From Corynebacterium sp. (GTDB lineage: Bacteria; Actinomycetota; Actinomycetes; Mycobacteriales; Mycobacteriaceae), in the NCBI GenBank assembly GCA_030527885.1, contig JAUMZY010000002.1, positions 62,001 to 126,000 of the forward strand: a stretch of 64,000 nucleotides of DNA. The letters are read 5' to 3'. The notes under the pieces were generated by a model. That model saw only the letters and a list, made by a program, of their open reading frames with translations, was not told the origin of the DNA and did not search any database. Of the stretch, positions 33,622 through 43,035 are shown in pieces. A program made the position numbers and the translations under genes. Every line of letters begins with the position of its first letter. Position 1 is the stretch's first letter.

Positions 33622-35142
33622 ATGAAACACCCCATCACCTGTGTTATTTTCGCTGCATGTATGGCTGCAAGCGTGAGCGCCTGTGCGAGCAATAAACCAG
33701 ACGATGCCGGCGCCCAGCAACAAGCTGCAGGTGCCTCCGCCCCGGATGTAGTTCCCAATAAACCGCAATTATTGGCCGTGGACCAAACCGGTATCACCGC
33801 TTCCCAAGAATTTGTCACCGAGAGCGACACCGTTGTGATTGCTTCGAAAGCAAGTTCTAGCACGTCTCCGGCGTCTGGCACTCCAGCGTCTGGTTCTTCG
33901 GCATCCGGTCCGGCACCGGCGCCCAGCGCGCCAGCGTCGACAAGCGGCATCGCCCTCGCGGGTGTGCAGAAAGCCAAGGAACTCAAAGCGCCGCTGCTTA
34001 TCGACGACGGCACCAACAGTGACGCCATCAACAGTGAAATATCCCGCCTTGGTGCCGACAAAGTCGAACGAGTCGAAGGCACCGATACGCTGACGGTGGC
34101 CCAGGTGCTGGAAGGATACCAACCCACCACGGATGGCACGGTGGTGCTGGTCACCAATAACACCGATGTGCCCAGCGTACTGGCCGCCATGGCCGCCGGG
34201 TTCAAAGTGGAACTCCTACCCACCGGCGACCCGCGGGCCAGCGTGGACCTCATGGCGAAGAAAGACGCCGCGTTTTATGCCGTCGGTGCGGACTTTGGCA
34301 CGGAAGCTTCCTTCAATCAGCGGATAGACTTGGCCCAAGCCGGGCCGGTTCCCGGGGCGAAAACCGGGCTGATATTCCCCGGTAGGCGCATTGTTGCCCT
34401 GTACGGGCACCCGTCAGGGCCAGCCTTGGGGTTGATGGGGGATCAGCCACCCCAGGAAGCCGTAAAACGAGTGAATGAACTGGTGAAACAATACCAAGCC
34501 ATCACCCCGAACACGCCCACTGTGCCGGCGTTTGAAGTGATCGCCACGGTGGCTTCCTCCTTACCAGGTGGGGACGGCGACTATTCCAACGAAAGCACCG
34601 TTGAGGAACTGCGGCCTTATGTGGAAGCCATCGGCAAGGCCGGCGGGTTTGCTGTGCTGGATCTGCAGCCTGGGCACGCCAGCTTCTTAAGCCAGGCGCA
34701 GCGCTACCAGGAATTATTGGAATTACCTTACGTCGGGTTGGCGCTGGACCCCGAATGGAAGATTAGACCAGATGAAAAGCCCCTGGGCCGGGTCGGCAAT
34801 ACCACCGCAGCGGAAATCAATGAGGTATCAGCCTGGTTGGCGGAATTTACCCGCAGCAAGAAACTCCCGCAGAAACTGCTGATCATGCACCAATTCCAAG
34901 TGCAAATGATTCAGAACCGGGAGCAATTGGACATCAACCACCCAGAATTATGTTTCGTGCTTCACGCGGACGGGCACGGCAATGCCCACGACAAATTAGC
35001 CACCTGGGACCGCATGCGGGAAGGCCTGCAACCTGGGATTTTCCTGGCTTGGAAGAACTTTATTGACGAGGACGCCCCAATGTTTGACCCCCGCCAGACG
35101 CTGGGCGTGCAGCCCACGCCGTGGTTCATCAGCTACCAATAG
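33622..35142 (+). CDS. Large cell-surface lipoprotein of unknown function
   Basis: 506 residues with a lipoprotein signal peptide and lipobox VSAC (Cys about residue 21). A low-complexity Ser/Ala/Pro stretch lies at about 80-110. Residues 110-230 have the look of a cell-wall-binding-repeat-2-like fold (LAGVQKAKELKAPLLIDDG, TDTLTVAQVLEGYQPTTDG). The C-terminal half (GRRIVALYGHPSGPALGLMG, FAVLDLQPGHASFLSQAQRY, LALDPEWKI, LLIMHQFQVQMI) resembles a TIM-barrel found in actinobacterial lipoproteins. Catalytic activity cannot be claimed. The DtxR box and siderophore-binding gene follow. Confidence 0.75.
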   Translation: MKHPITCVIFAACMAASVSACASNKPDDAGAQQQAAGASAPDVVPNKPQLLAVDQTGITASQEFVTESDTVVIASKASSSTSPASGTPASGSSASGPAPAPSAPASTSGIALAGVQKAKELKAPLLIDDGTNSDAINSEISRLGADKVERVEGTDTLTVAQVLEGYQPTTDGTVVLVTNNTDVPSVLAAMAAGFKVELLPTGDPRASVDLMAKKDAAFYAVGADFGTEASFNQRIDLAQAGPVPGAKTGLIFPGRRIVALYGHPSGPALGLMGDQPPQEAVKRVNELVKQYQAITPNTPTVPAFEVIATVASSLPGGDGDYSNESTVEELRPYVEAIGKAGGFAVLDLQPGHASFLSQAQRYQELLELPYVGLALDPEWKIRPDEKPLGRVGNTTAAEINEVSAWLAEFTRSKKLPQKLLIMHQFQVQMIQNREQLDINHPELCFVLHADGHGNAHDKLATWDRMREGLQPGIFLAWKNFIDEDAPMFDPRQTLGVQPTPWFISYQ

Positions 35143-35173
35143 GTCTATCCATTTACCGGCAAGTCTGTTAGAT

Positions 35174-35192
35174 TTTGGTGAGACTAACCTCA
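35174..35192. promoter_or_regulatory. DtxR-type iron box upstream of the siderophore-binding gene
   Basis: The 19-mer beginning TTTGGTGAGACTAACC matches the DtxR consensus (TTAGGTTAGCCTAACCTAA) at 15 of 19 positions and lies 18 bp before the start codon. Iron-dependent repression of the transport operon is inferred. Confidence 0.7.
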
Positions 35193-35209
35193 ACTGTAGG
35201 AAAGGTACT

Positions 35210-36265
35210 ATGAAAATTTTGCGGATTGCCGCTGTTATCACTGCGGCGACCCTGGTGGTCACCGGATGTTCACGTCCAGCTGAGGAGACCACTCGGTCAA
35301 CCTCCAGCAGTAACGCAGGATCAAGCAATAATAGTGCATTCGAACCCATCACCATTAAACATGCGTTTGGGGAAACGACAATCAAGAACAAACCAACCCG
35401 CATCGCTACCTTGGGGTGGGGAAGCCAAGATGTTGCACTGGCATTAGGTGTGGTACCGGTGGGTATGTCCCGTGTGTCATGGAGCGATACCACCGGTAGC
35501 GGCATGATGCCGTGGACCGAGGAAAAACTGAAGGAACTGGGTGGTGCAACCCCGGTGCTCTTTGATGACACAGATTCCATTCCCTATAGCCAAGTGTCTG
35601 ATGCCCAGCCGGATCTGATTCTGGCTACCTATTCCGGCATCACTGAAGAGAACTATCAAGAGCTGACTAAGACTGCTCCTACCATTGCCTACCCGGATAA
35701 ACCCTGGAGCACCAGTCTCGAACAACTGGTCGAAGTGGATTCTAAAGCTATGGGTAAAGAAGCAGAGGGCAAGAAACTTCTGGCTGACCTTAAGCAGCAA
35801 ATCAAGACTGAAGTGGATAAACACCCTGATCTGAAGGGCAAGAAAGTCCTGTTCAGCTCCTTCGGTCCGCAGAATGACTTCAATAAGCTGGGTTTCTACC
35901 GGCTGAGTGACCCGCGGGTGAGCTTCCTCAAAGATGACGTTGGCATGGGTGTGCCCAAGGTTGTGGAAGATGAATCCAAGAAATCCAGCGATTTCTGGGC
36001 GCAAGTTTCTGCCGAAGAGCCTGAGCTTTTCGACGACGTGGACGTCATCGTTGCCTACGGCCAAGACTCAGAAGAGGCCAACCAAGAACTCTTGGGCAAA
36101 CTGCAAAAAGACCCCCTATTAGGCCAGATCAAGGCCATTAAGGAAGGCAAAGTGGCCCTTTTGAGCAATGATCCCGTGGGGGCTGTTGCTAATCCATCAC
36201 CGCTGTCCATCTCGTGGGGCTTGAATAAGTATTTGGATGTGGTGGATAAGGCTGTCGCCCAATAA
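35210..36265 (+). CDS. Iron-siderophore ABC transporter substrate-binding lipoprotein
   Basis: 351 residues from ATG 35210 with AGGAAAGG upstream. The signal peptide ends at lipobox VTGC. The FepB/FecB-type (Peripla_BP_2) fold is clear: ITIKHAFGETTIKNKPTRIATLGW, SQVSDAQPDLILATYSGITEENY, LADLKQQIK and AIKEGKVALL. It delivers a ferric siderophore or haem to the permeases at 36281 and 37279. A DtxR box precedes it. A decayed relative lies at 39225. Confidence 0.92.
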   Translation: MKILRIAAVITAATLVVTGCSRPAEETTRSTSSSNAGSSNNSAFEPITIKHAFGETTIKNKPTRIATLGWGSQDVALALGVVPVGMSRVSWSDTTGSGMMPWTEEKLKELGGATPVLFDDTDSIPYSQVSDAQPDLILATYSGITEENYQELTKTAPTIAYPDKPWSTSLEQLVEVDSKAMGKEAEGKKLLADLKQQIKTEVDKHPDLKGKKVLFSSFGPQNDFNKLGFYRLSDPRVSFLKDDVGMGVPKVVEDESKKSSDFWAQVSAEEPELFDDVDVIVAYGQDSEEANQELLGKLQKDPLLGQIKAIKEGKVALLSNDPVGAVANPSPLSISWGLNKYLDVVDKAVAQ

Positions 36266-36280
36266 CGTCACCTCCTCGTT

Positions 36281-37282
36281 ATGCAGCGTACGGTTCGCAT
36301 TCGACTTTTCTGGTTGATCGTGCTGGGTGGGCTATTAGTGCTGGCTGTTGTGGCATCGTTGGCCGTGGGGGTGCGGACCATCGGCTGGGATGCCGTGTGG
36401 CAGGCATTGGCTGGCCACACGGAAAGCATTGACCAGGCTGTGGCTGCCCAGCGCATTCCCCGAACAGTGTTAGCCGGTGCCATCGGTGCTGCCTTGGCAG
36501 TCTCTGGGGTGACCATGCAGGCAGTGACCCGGAATCCGCTGGCGGATCCGGGAATCTTCGGGGTACTCGCCGGCGCCTCACTTTTCGTGGTGATTGGCCT
36601 CGCGTTTTTCCACCTAGCTGGCACCATTCCCATCATGGTGGTGGCTGTGATTGGTTCGGCAGTAGCCGCCGCATTTGTTTATGCGGTGGGCTCATTGGGG
36701 CATGGGGGTGCCACCCCACTGAAGTTAGCGCTCGCTGGTGCCGCCACCAGTGCGGCCTTATCCTCAATGGTCAGCGCTGTGCTGTTGCCACGGCAAAACG
36801 TGATGGATAAATTCCGCTTCTGGCAGATTGGTGAAGTCGGTGGGGCAGATTGGGAAAGCCTCAGCTTGGGCGCCCCGCTGCTGATCATCGGCGGGCTCAT
36901 TTGTTGGGCCTCTGCCACCAGCATGAATGCTCTGGCCTTGGGTGACGATGGGGCCACCTCCTTGGGCACCAACGTTGTGCGTGCACGCGCTATCGCCGCA
37001 GTGGGGGCCGTTATTCTCTGTGGTGCTGCCACCGCCCTCGCCGGTTCCATCGGCTTTGTCGGCTTGATTGTTCCCCACATATGTCGATTCTGTGTGGATG
37101 CAGATCACCGCTGGCTAGTGCCCTTTTCCGCAGTGGCTGGTGCGCTCATCCTCATTGCCTGCGATACGATTGGGCGAACTCTCGTGGACCACAATGACAT
37201 AGCCGTGGGCGTCATCATGCCCGTCATTGGGGCGCCCCTCTTCATTTGGATTGTCCGCCAACAGAAAGTGCGGGAACTATGA
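36281..37282 (+). CDS. FecCD-family iron-siderophore permease, first subunit
   Basis: 333 residues, highly hydrophobic with about nine or ten membrane helices. FecCD signatures are present: RIPRTVLAGAIGAALAVSGVTMQAVTRNPLADPGIFGV and GSIGFVGLIVPHICRF, then a C-terminal GVIMPVIGAPLFIWI. It should pair with the second permease, whose ATG overlaps this stop codon (ATGA). The second subunit carries a nonsense codon, so the complex may be non-functional. Confidence 0.93.
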   Translation: MQRTVRIRLFWLIVLGGLLVLAVVASLAVGVRTIGWDAVWQALAGHTESIDQAVAAQRIPRTVLAGAIGAALAVSGVTMQAVTRNPLADPGIFGVLAGASLFVVIGLAFFHLAGTIPIMVVAVIGSAVAAAFVYAVGSLGHGGATPLKLALAGAATSAALSSMVSAVLLPRQNVMDKFRFWQIGEVGGADWESLSLGAPLLIIGGLICWASATSMNALALGDDGATSLGTNVVRARAIAAVGAVILCGAATALAGSIGFVGLIVPHICRFCVDADHRWLVPFSAVAGALILIACDTIGRTLVDHNDIAVGVIMPVIGAPLFIWIVRQQKVREL

Positions 37283-38316
37283 GCCTCATCGACACCCTGA
37301 AACGCGGCAAAGCCCGCCGCACCCGGCACCAACTCATCATCTACATTACTTTGATTCTCCTGCTCCTAGCGGGTTTCTTCACCAGCCTCATGGCCGGGGA
37401 CCGGTTCTACTACCTTGATGAGGTTTTGACCGTTCTCCGTGGCGAAACCGTCGTCAGTGTATCCAACGCCAACTACATCATCGGTGAACTTCGCCTCCCG
37501 CGAGCACTCCTCGCCATCATCGCTGGCTTCAGCTTCGGCCTCGCCGGCGTCAGCTTCCAAACAATGCTCCGTAACCAATTGGCATCCCCCGACATCATCG
37601 GTATTTCCGCTGGTGCCAGCGCCGGCGGCGTCATTGGCATCGTGCTGCTGTCCTGGAGTCAAACCCCCGTATCCATCCTCGCACTCTGCTGCTCTCTTGG
37701 CGACGCCCTGCTGATCTACCTACTCTCTCTCAAAGGTGGTTTCACCGGATCCCGATTCATCCTCATCGGCATCGGCATATCCTCCATGCTGATGAGTGTG
37801 GTCACGTATGTGCTCTCCCGCGCCGCTCAATGGGACGTCGGCACCGCTATGTGATGGCTCACCGGCTCCCTCAACGACACTCATTGGGATCGCATCATCC
37901 CCCTCATGATCAGCTTCACTATCATCGTGCCCATTATTTTGCTGTTCACACGCAAACTAGAAATGCTCCGCTTCGGCGACGATACTGCCACCAGCCTAGG
38001 CATCAACACCACCGTCACCCGAATCACAATCATCCTCGGTGCGGTAGCCCTCATCGCCATCACCACCGCTGCCTGCGGCCCCATTTCCTTCGTGGCCTTC
38101 ATGTCTGGCCCCATTGCCGCCCGCATCTGCCGCCCCGGCGCACCCTTGAGTTTCGCAGCTGGTCTCATTGGTGCTCTACTCGTGCTCATCGCTGACTTCA
38201 TTGGTCAATATGCACTGGGAACCCGCTATCCAGTTGGCGTGATCACCGGCATGCTGGGCGCACCCTTCCTGGTCTATCTCTTGGCCCGGGCACAACGTAC
38301 AGGAACAAGACTATGA
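37279..38316 (+). pseudogene. FecCD-family permease, second subunit, with in-frame TGA
   Basis: ATG 37279 overlaps the previous stop. The frame encodes YIIGELRLPRALLAIIAGFSFGLAG, ASPDIIGISAGASAGG and SSMLMSVVTYVLSRAAQWDVGTAM. A TGA at 37852-37854 follows, directly before WLTGSLNDTHWDRI in the same frame, where related permeases have a sense codon (CGA to TGA would suffice). Translation then runs open to 38316 through CGPISFVAFMSGPIAARI and GVITGMLGAPFLVYLLA. Only one base separates it from an intact 345-residue protein. It is not in a homopolymer, so decay is more likely than indel error. Confidence 0.85.
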
Positions 38317-39104
38317 CAAACCACTTAATGCTACACACCGACGAGGTGACTTTAGGCTACGGGGAACGAACCATCATTTCGAACCTCAGCACAACCATTC
38401 CACCAGGAAAAATCACATCCATCATTGGTGCCAATGGTTGCGGCAAATCCACACTCCTGCGGTCCCTGCCCCGCCTCCTCCCACCACTATCCGGCGACAT
38501 CTTCCTCGACGATAAACCCCTCGCCGAATATCCCCGCAAACAATTCGCTACCCTGCTGGGCCTGCTGCCGCAAAACCCGGTGGCCCCCGATGGCATCGTG
38601 GTGTCCGACCTGGTGGGGCGCGGCCGGCACCCCTACCAGGGCATGTTTGGCCGCTGGACGCAGCGGGACTATGAGGTGGTGGCTCAGGCACTAGAAAACA
38701 CCAATACGGCGGAGTTGTCGGATCGCGCGGTGGATGAACTCTCCGGCGGTCAACGCCAACGGGTGTGGATCGCCATGGCGCTCGCGCAGGAAACCAACAT
38801 CCTGCTGCTCGACGAACCCACCACCTTCCTTGACATTGCCAACCAGCTAGAAGTGCTGGATGTGCTGGTGGATTTGAATCAGGAGCACAGCACTACGATC
38901 GCCATGGTGCTGCATGACATGAATTTGGCCGCCCGCTACAGCGACCATTTGATTGCCATGCGTGCTGGGCAGATTGTGGCTTCGGGGTCGCCCGCCGAGG
39001 TGATCACCAAAGAGAACATGAGTGAGGTTTTTGGTATCAGTTGCGAGATTAGCCCTGATCCTATCACCGGCACGCCGTTGGTGGTGCCGCGGGGGCGTCA
39101 TTAG
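38313..39104 (+). CDS. Iron-siderophore ABC transporter ATP-binding protein
   Basis: 263 residues, overlapping the permease stop by 4 bp. FepC/FecE features: Walker A GANGCGKST, Q-loop LLPQNPVAPDGI, VGRGRHPYQGMFGRW (siderophore-ATPase specific), signature LSGGQRQRVWIAMAL, Walker B ILLLDEPTTFLD and VLHDMNLAARYSD. It energises the importer encoded upstream. The gene itself is intact although a partner permease is interrupted. A CTTTTCGACG motif follows its stop by 7 bp. Confidence 0.94.
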   Translation: MTNHLMLHTDEVTLGYGERTIISNLSTTIPPGKITSIIGANGCGKSTLLRSLPRLLPPLSGDIFLDDKPLAEYPRKQFATLLGLLPQNPVAPDGIVVSDLVGRGRHPYQGMFGRWTQRDYEVVAQALENTNTAELSDRAVDELSGGQRQRVWIAMALAQETNILLLDEPTTFLDIANQLEVLDVLVDLNQEHSTTIAMVLHDMNLAARYSDHLIAMRAGQIVASGSPAEVITKENMSEVFGISCEISPDPITGTPLVVPRGRH

Positions 39105-39111
39105 CTGCCCG

Positions 39112-39121
39112 CTTTTCGACG
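39112..39121 (+). repeat. CTTTTCGACG motif just after a stop codon
   Basis: This 10-mer or its complement occurs 16 times in the window: 8332, 10999, 15726, 22669, 27138, 27194, 32236, 36026, 39112, 42751, 44045, 45076, 50712, 59223, 60840 and 63409. About 0.1 occurrence is expected by chance. Many of the non-coding copies follow a gene's 3' end, reading GCTTTTCGACG in that gene's sense. This copy starts 7 bp after the ATPase stop. Confidence 0.6.
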
Positions 39122-39224
39122 CACTAAAGTAGCAAATAAACTGCAATAATTTTCGGATGAATCCTGCCGGTAGTACATAGATCTCTGCTACATTTTGGGT
39201 AAAATCTCAATAAGGAAGGGTCTC

Positions 39225-40276
39225 ATGCGCGTCACACCAATCATTGCCCTCATCACCATTATCACGTTGGCGCTTTCGGGGTGCTCACAATCATCTGAAA
39301 ACGCCTTGACGCCAGCTGGTAATGGTGCAGTGATCACCAAACAGGGAGATTTCCAGCCGGCAACCATCGAACATAAGTTTGGCGAAACCACCATCACGAA
39401 ACGCTCGGAGCGGGTTGTCACCATGGGTAACGAGGCATTATATGCGGCGTTGGCGTTAGGGGTGGCCCCAATACAGATGTAATATGGCGGGGATTTACAG
39501 CCAGAGGTTCCAGATAAACTCGATGAACTCGGTGGGGATGTAGCAAATCTATCGTTAGTGACCAATGGTTATAATTCGATGGTCGTCAGCCATGTGTGGC
39601 AGCTTGCCCCCGATCTCGTTTTAGCGTCCACTGACATTGGCAAAGATACTTACGACGAGCTCTCCGAATTCGCACCCACGGTATTTTGGCAGGAAGAAAG
39701 CGTCGATAAGACCATCGCAACAACAGCCAAAGCCTTGGGCAAAGAAACCGAAGGCAACGATCTCATACAACAGCTCAAGGATGTCGCAGCGAAGCATTCC
39801 GGCCTCAGAGGCAAAAAATTTCTGTTCGGCAGTTCCAGAGATTCCGATGAGGTAATCGCGCAGACCAAGTCCCCATCCCCAGTAGAATCATTCCTCCAGG
39901 ATTATGTGGGGATGGAAAACCAACACTAATCCAGAAATATTACGGTGATGTCGACGAAATACCACTGACTGATCCAGATGTTTTCTCTGACCTGGATGTT
40001 TTTATCACTACCCAAGGGTCGGAAAAGGATCCCCGGAAACTAGTAAGCAACCTGCGGCACCACTCAGACTTCGGCGAGATTCAGGCGGTCAAGGATAACA
40101 AGATAGTGGTTCTTGCAGACGAATACTATAACCCATACGGGGATGCAACTTCTAGGGTAAAAAGCTCTGGAACAGTAAAGGCTGTTTCCGTTTACAGTGC
40201 CCAGCCCTCACCATTATCCATCCCCGACGGCGTCGACAGTTACCTTGATCAATTGGAAGCCGCAATCGGTTCCTGA
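39225..40276 (+). pseudogene. Second iron-siderophore binding lipoprotein, nonsense codon plus frameshift
   Basis: ATG 39225 follows AAGGAAGGG. Signal peptide with lipobox LSGC, then ATIEHKFGETTITKRSERVVTMG as in FecB-type proteins. TAA at 39480-39482 interrupts the frame after VAPIQM, but the same frame continues YGGDLQPEVPDKLDELGG to SFLQDYVGM. A shift near 39910-39920 then moves the sequence to another frame, which runs GKPTLIQKYYGDVDEIPL, DVFSDLDVFITTQGSE and SPLSIPDGVDSYLDQL to TGA 40276. Two lesions of different type indicate true decay. Its 3' end overlaps that of the convergent symporter gene. Confidence 0.83.
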
Positions 40277-41613
40277 GCGGTGGCCTCATCAAACGCCGAA
40301 TGCCCATGTTCGGCGGCATCCCACGTCTCCTGATCCAAAATACCTTCCCGCTTTGCGACGATCACCGCCACCAAATTCTGACCCGTCACATTCACCGCAG
40401 TACGCCCCATGTCAATGATCGGCTCAATGGCCAGCAACAACCCCACGCCCGACAACGGCAGGCCCAACGTGGACAGCGTGAGCGTCAGCATCACCGTGGC
40501 TCCCGTCGTGCCAGCGGTGGCGGCCGACCCAAACACGGACACCAGCACGATCAGCACATAATGGGTGAAATTTAATTCCACGTGATAGAAATTCGCCACA
40601 AAAATCGCCGCAATGGCCGGGAACACCGCAGCGCACCCATCCATCTTGGTGGTTGCGCCCAACGGCAACGCAAACGACGCATACGTGCGCGGCACACCCA
40701 TCGACTGCTCCGCCACCCGCTGATTCACCGGCATGACCCCCATCGAGGACCGCGTGACAAAACCCAGCGACGTCACCGGCCACACCCGCTTAAAGAAGCC
40801 CACAATCGGAATCCGGTGATACGCCAACAACGCCGGATAAATACCAAAGATCACCACAGCCAAGCCCACATAAATGGCAATCACAAAGCTAGCGAGCGAC
40901 CCCAACGCATCCCACCCATACGTGGAAACCGCTTTACCCAACAACGCGGCCGTACCCAGCGGTGCCAGTCGAATAATCCACCACAACACCACCTGAATAA
41001 TCGTCAGAAATGACTCCGTGAACTGCAAAAACGGCTCCGCAGCCTTCCCCGCCTTGATGGCCGCCACACCAATGGCCAAAGAAATCACAATGAGCTGCAA
41101 CGCATTGAAATTCAGGGCGACGGCGTCGTCGCTAAGCTTAGCCCCCAAACCCAATATATTGCTGGGAATAACTGAATCAATGAACCCCAGCCACGAACCC
41201 GTGGTGGAAGGCTCCTGTGCGGCGCTGGCATCCACACCCGCGTTCACGCCCGGCTGAATGAGAATCCCCAGGATAATCGCCGACGTCACCGACAAAAACG
41301 CCGTGATAGCAAACCAAATGAGCGTTTGCACCGCCAACCGGGCCGCATTCGTCACCTGCCGCAGATTAGCTATAGAGGTGACTACTGCCGCAAAAATCAA
41401 CGGCGCCACCATGATCTTCAACAACTGCACATACGTGCTACCCAACCACGATAGGGTGGTGCTCAACCAATTACCATCCTCAGTGCTGGGAAGATTGCGG
41501 GCAATAATACCCAACACAATCCCAGCAACGAGCCCAATGGTGATCTGTACCCCAAAATTATTCAGCCATGCCACACCACTTCGGCGTGGTTGCGGGGTTG
41601 CCGGATCGGCCAC
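40249..41613 (-). CDS. Dicarboxylate/amino acid:cation symporter (DAACS family)
   Basis: 454 residues with about eight membrane helices and two re-entrant loops. Family signatures include LKIMVAPLIFAAVVTSIANL, SSMGVMPVNQRVAEQSMGVP (serine-rich hairpin region), ALPLGATTKMDGCAAVFPAIAAIF and EPIIDMGRTAVNVTGQNLVAVI (substrate/cation site). Such GltP/SstT-like carriers import glutamate, aspartate, serine/threonine or C4 acids with Na+ or H+. The substrate is undetermined. Start ATG 41613 follows AAGGAGAT. Confidence 0.92.
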   Translation of the reverse strand: MADPATPQPRRSGVAWLNNFGVQITIGLVAGIVLGIIARNLPSTEDGNWLSTTLSWLGSTYVQLLKIMVAPLIFAAVVTSIANLRQVTNAARLAVQTLIWFAITAFLSVTSAIILGILIQPGVNAGVDASAAQEPSTTGSWLGFIDSVIPSNILGLGAKLSDDAVALNFNALQLIVISLAIGVAAIKAGKAAEPFLQFTESFLTIIQVVLWWIIRLAPLGTAALLGKAVSTYGWDALGSLASFVIAIYVGLAVVIFGIYPALLAYHRIPIVGFFKRVWPVTSLGFVTRSSMGVMPVNQRVAEQSMGVPRTYASFALPLGATTKMDGCAAVFPAIAAIFVANFYHVELNFTHYVLIVLVSVFGSAATAGTTGATVMLTLTLSTLGLPLSGVGLLLAIEPIIDMGRTAVNVTGQNLVAVIVAKREGILDQETWDAAEHGHSAFDEATAQEPIAASN

Positions 41614-41750
41614 AATACATCTCCTTAGTAGAAACAGTGAAGTAAGATCAGACTAAGCTGTCTGTTGAATTTTTGCAATAGTCGCATGGAAAAATAATTT
41701 AAATGCGAATATTTTAATTCATTCTACTCTTAACAACCCGCAGTAGATTA

Positions 41751-42323
41751 TTATTCCCCAACCTTTGGCGGATAGCCGCGCCGGGCCGATACCGTCGGAT
41801 GGTTGGGAATCCAAAACCGCAACGGCGCATCAGCATTCTTGCTAATGCCGATGCGGGGGCCGCAAACAATCTCTGGTTCGGCCACCCGCGCGGTGAAACT
41901 CAGCACGGAACCGAAGATGCTTTCGCCATTGAGATCCAACTGTGCGCCCAGGGCCGCCCCGAAGTTTCCCGGCCCCTGCGCCAGGCGGTAAAATGGCATG
42001 TTGCCACGCCGGTCCAATGCCCGGGGAATGCCGTTGATGATTTCACCAGCGCGCAATAAACAGCCCTGACCATTGCCTTCCGGCGCGCACACAATATTGC
42101 ACGCCAGGTGAATGCCGTAGGATTGGTAGACGTAAAGCCGCGCCGGTGGCCCAAACATGGCTAAATTGCGTTTGGTCATGCCGCGAAACGTGTGGGATGC
42201 GGCGTCATTCGCACCCAAATATGCTTCTACCTCGGTGATGCGGATTGTCACATCGCCATGGGTTATTGCTGCACCGAGCAATTGCGGCGCCACAATATCG
42301 GCTGGTTTTGTGAAATCAATCAT
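41751..42323 (-). CDS. DNA-3-methyladenine glycosylase (AAG/MPG type)
   Basis: 190 residues from ATG 42323; a GTG one codon earlier is also possible. Conserved family blocks are TEVEAYLGANDAASHTFRGMTKRNLAMFGPPARLYVYQSYGIHLACNIVC with the catalytic Glu and the DNA-intercalating Tyr, and LAQGPGNFGAALG. It removes alkylated purines in base excision repair. It stands alone with its own promoter, followed by the symporter gene on the same strand. Confidence 0.92.
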   Translation of the reverse strand: MIDFTKPADIVAPQLLGAAITHGDVTIRITEVEAYLGANDAASHTFRGMTKRNLAMFGPPARLYVYQSYGIHLACNIVCAPEGNGQGCLLRAGEIINGIPRALDRRGNMPFYRLAQGPGNFGAALGAQLDLNGESIFGSVLSFTARVAEPEIVCGPRIGISKNADAPLRFWIPNHPTVSARRGYPPKVGE

Positions 42324-42451
42324 CACTCATCACTTTAGAAGAAGCATGCATGAATAGTTATCCTTATCACCGATTCCGGAAATTGCGTAAAATTCAGCGG
42401 TGATCATAGTGATGATCGTATGACAACCTACCCGAGAAAGGTATCAACCTT

Positions 42452-43030
42452 ATGACTCTTAATGTTCAAGAAGCCATTGAATCCCGCCGGGCCACCCGGA
42501 AATACACTGACCAGGAAATCACCGACGAGGTATTAGATCGCGTGGTGAACCTCGCATTGCAGGCCCCCACCGCTTTTAATGCGCAGCGTGCTGATTTGGT
42601 TGTGGTGCGGGACCAGGCAGTCAAGGATGCCATCTTCGCGGCATCAGGCCAACGGCAGCACCGGGATGCTCCTGTGGTGTTGGTGGTTGTGGCACGCACT
42701 GGCAAGCCCACCGATTTGGCGCACATCCTCGGTGCAGAGCGCGCAGCAAACGTCGAAAAGTATTTCGATAGCTTGGATGCGGCTACTTTGCGGGAGACCG
42801 CCATCAAGGACGCCATGCTGGTTGCTGGTTTCGCGTTGTTGGCGGCACAGAACGAGGGCTTGGCTTCTTCCCCAACCACGGGTTGGGATGAAGCTGGTGT
42901 GCTCAAGGCTGTGGGCTTGGAAGCCAACGCGGATCACGGTGTGGCATTGGTGACCTCCATCGGTTATCCTGACGAAACCCCAGTTAACCCTGGTCGTGAG
43001 GCAAACCGTCGCATCAATAACCACTACTAA
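42452..43030 (+). CDS. Nitroreductase family protein
   Basis: 192 residues starting at ATG 42452 with GAAAGG upstream. It begins with the FMN-binding SRRATRKYTDQEI motif, then APTAFNAQRADLVVV, and ends with the family's GYP...NPGREANRR (FMN phosphate contact). The middle shows an insert LAHILGAERAANVEKYFDSL. These flavoenzymes reduce quinones, nitro compounds or similar acceptors with NAD(P)H. The carbonic anhydrase-like gene follows after 5 bp, so they are probably one operon. Confidence 0.88.
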   Translation: MTLNVQEAIESRRATRKYTDQEITDEVLDRVVNLALQAPTAFNAQRADLVVVRDQAVKDAIFAASGQRQHRDAPVVLVVVARTGKPTDLAHILGAERAANVEKYFDSLDAATLRETAIKDAMLVAGFALLAAQNEGLASSPTTGWDEAGVLKAVGLEANADHGVALVTSIGYPDETPVNPGREANRRINNHY

Positions 43031-43035
43031 AAATC

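Noticed and set aside
37852..37854. TGA as selenocysteine in the permease
   Set aside because: No SECIS-like hairpin was evident and permeases of this family have no selenocysteine at this site; nonsense mutation is simpler.
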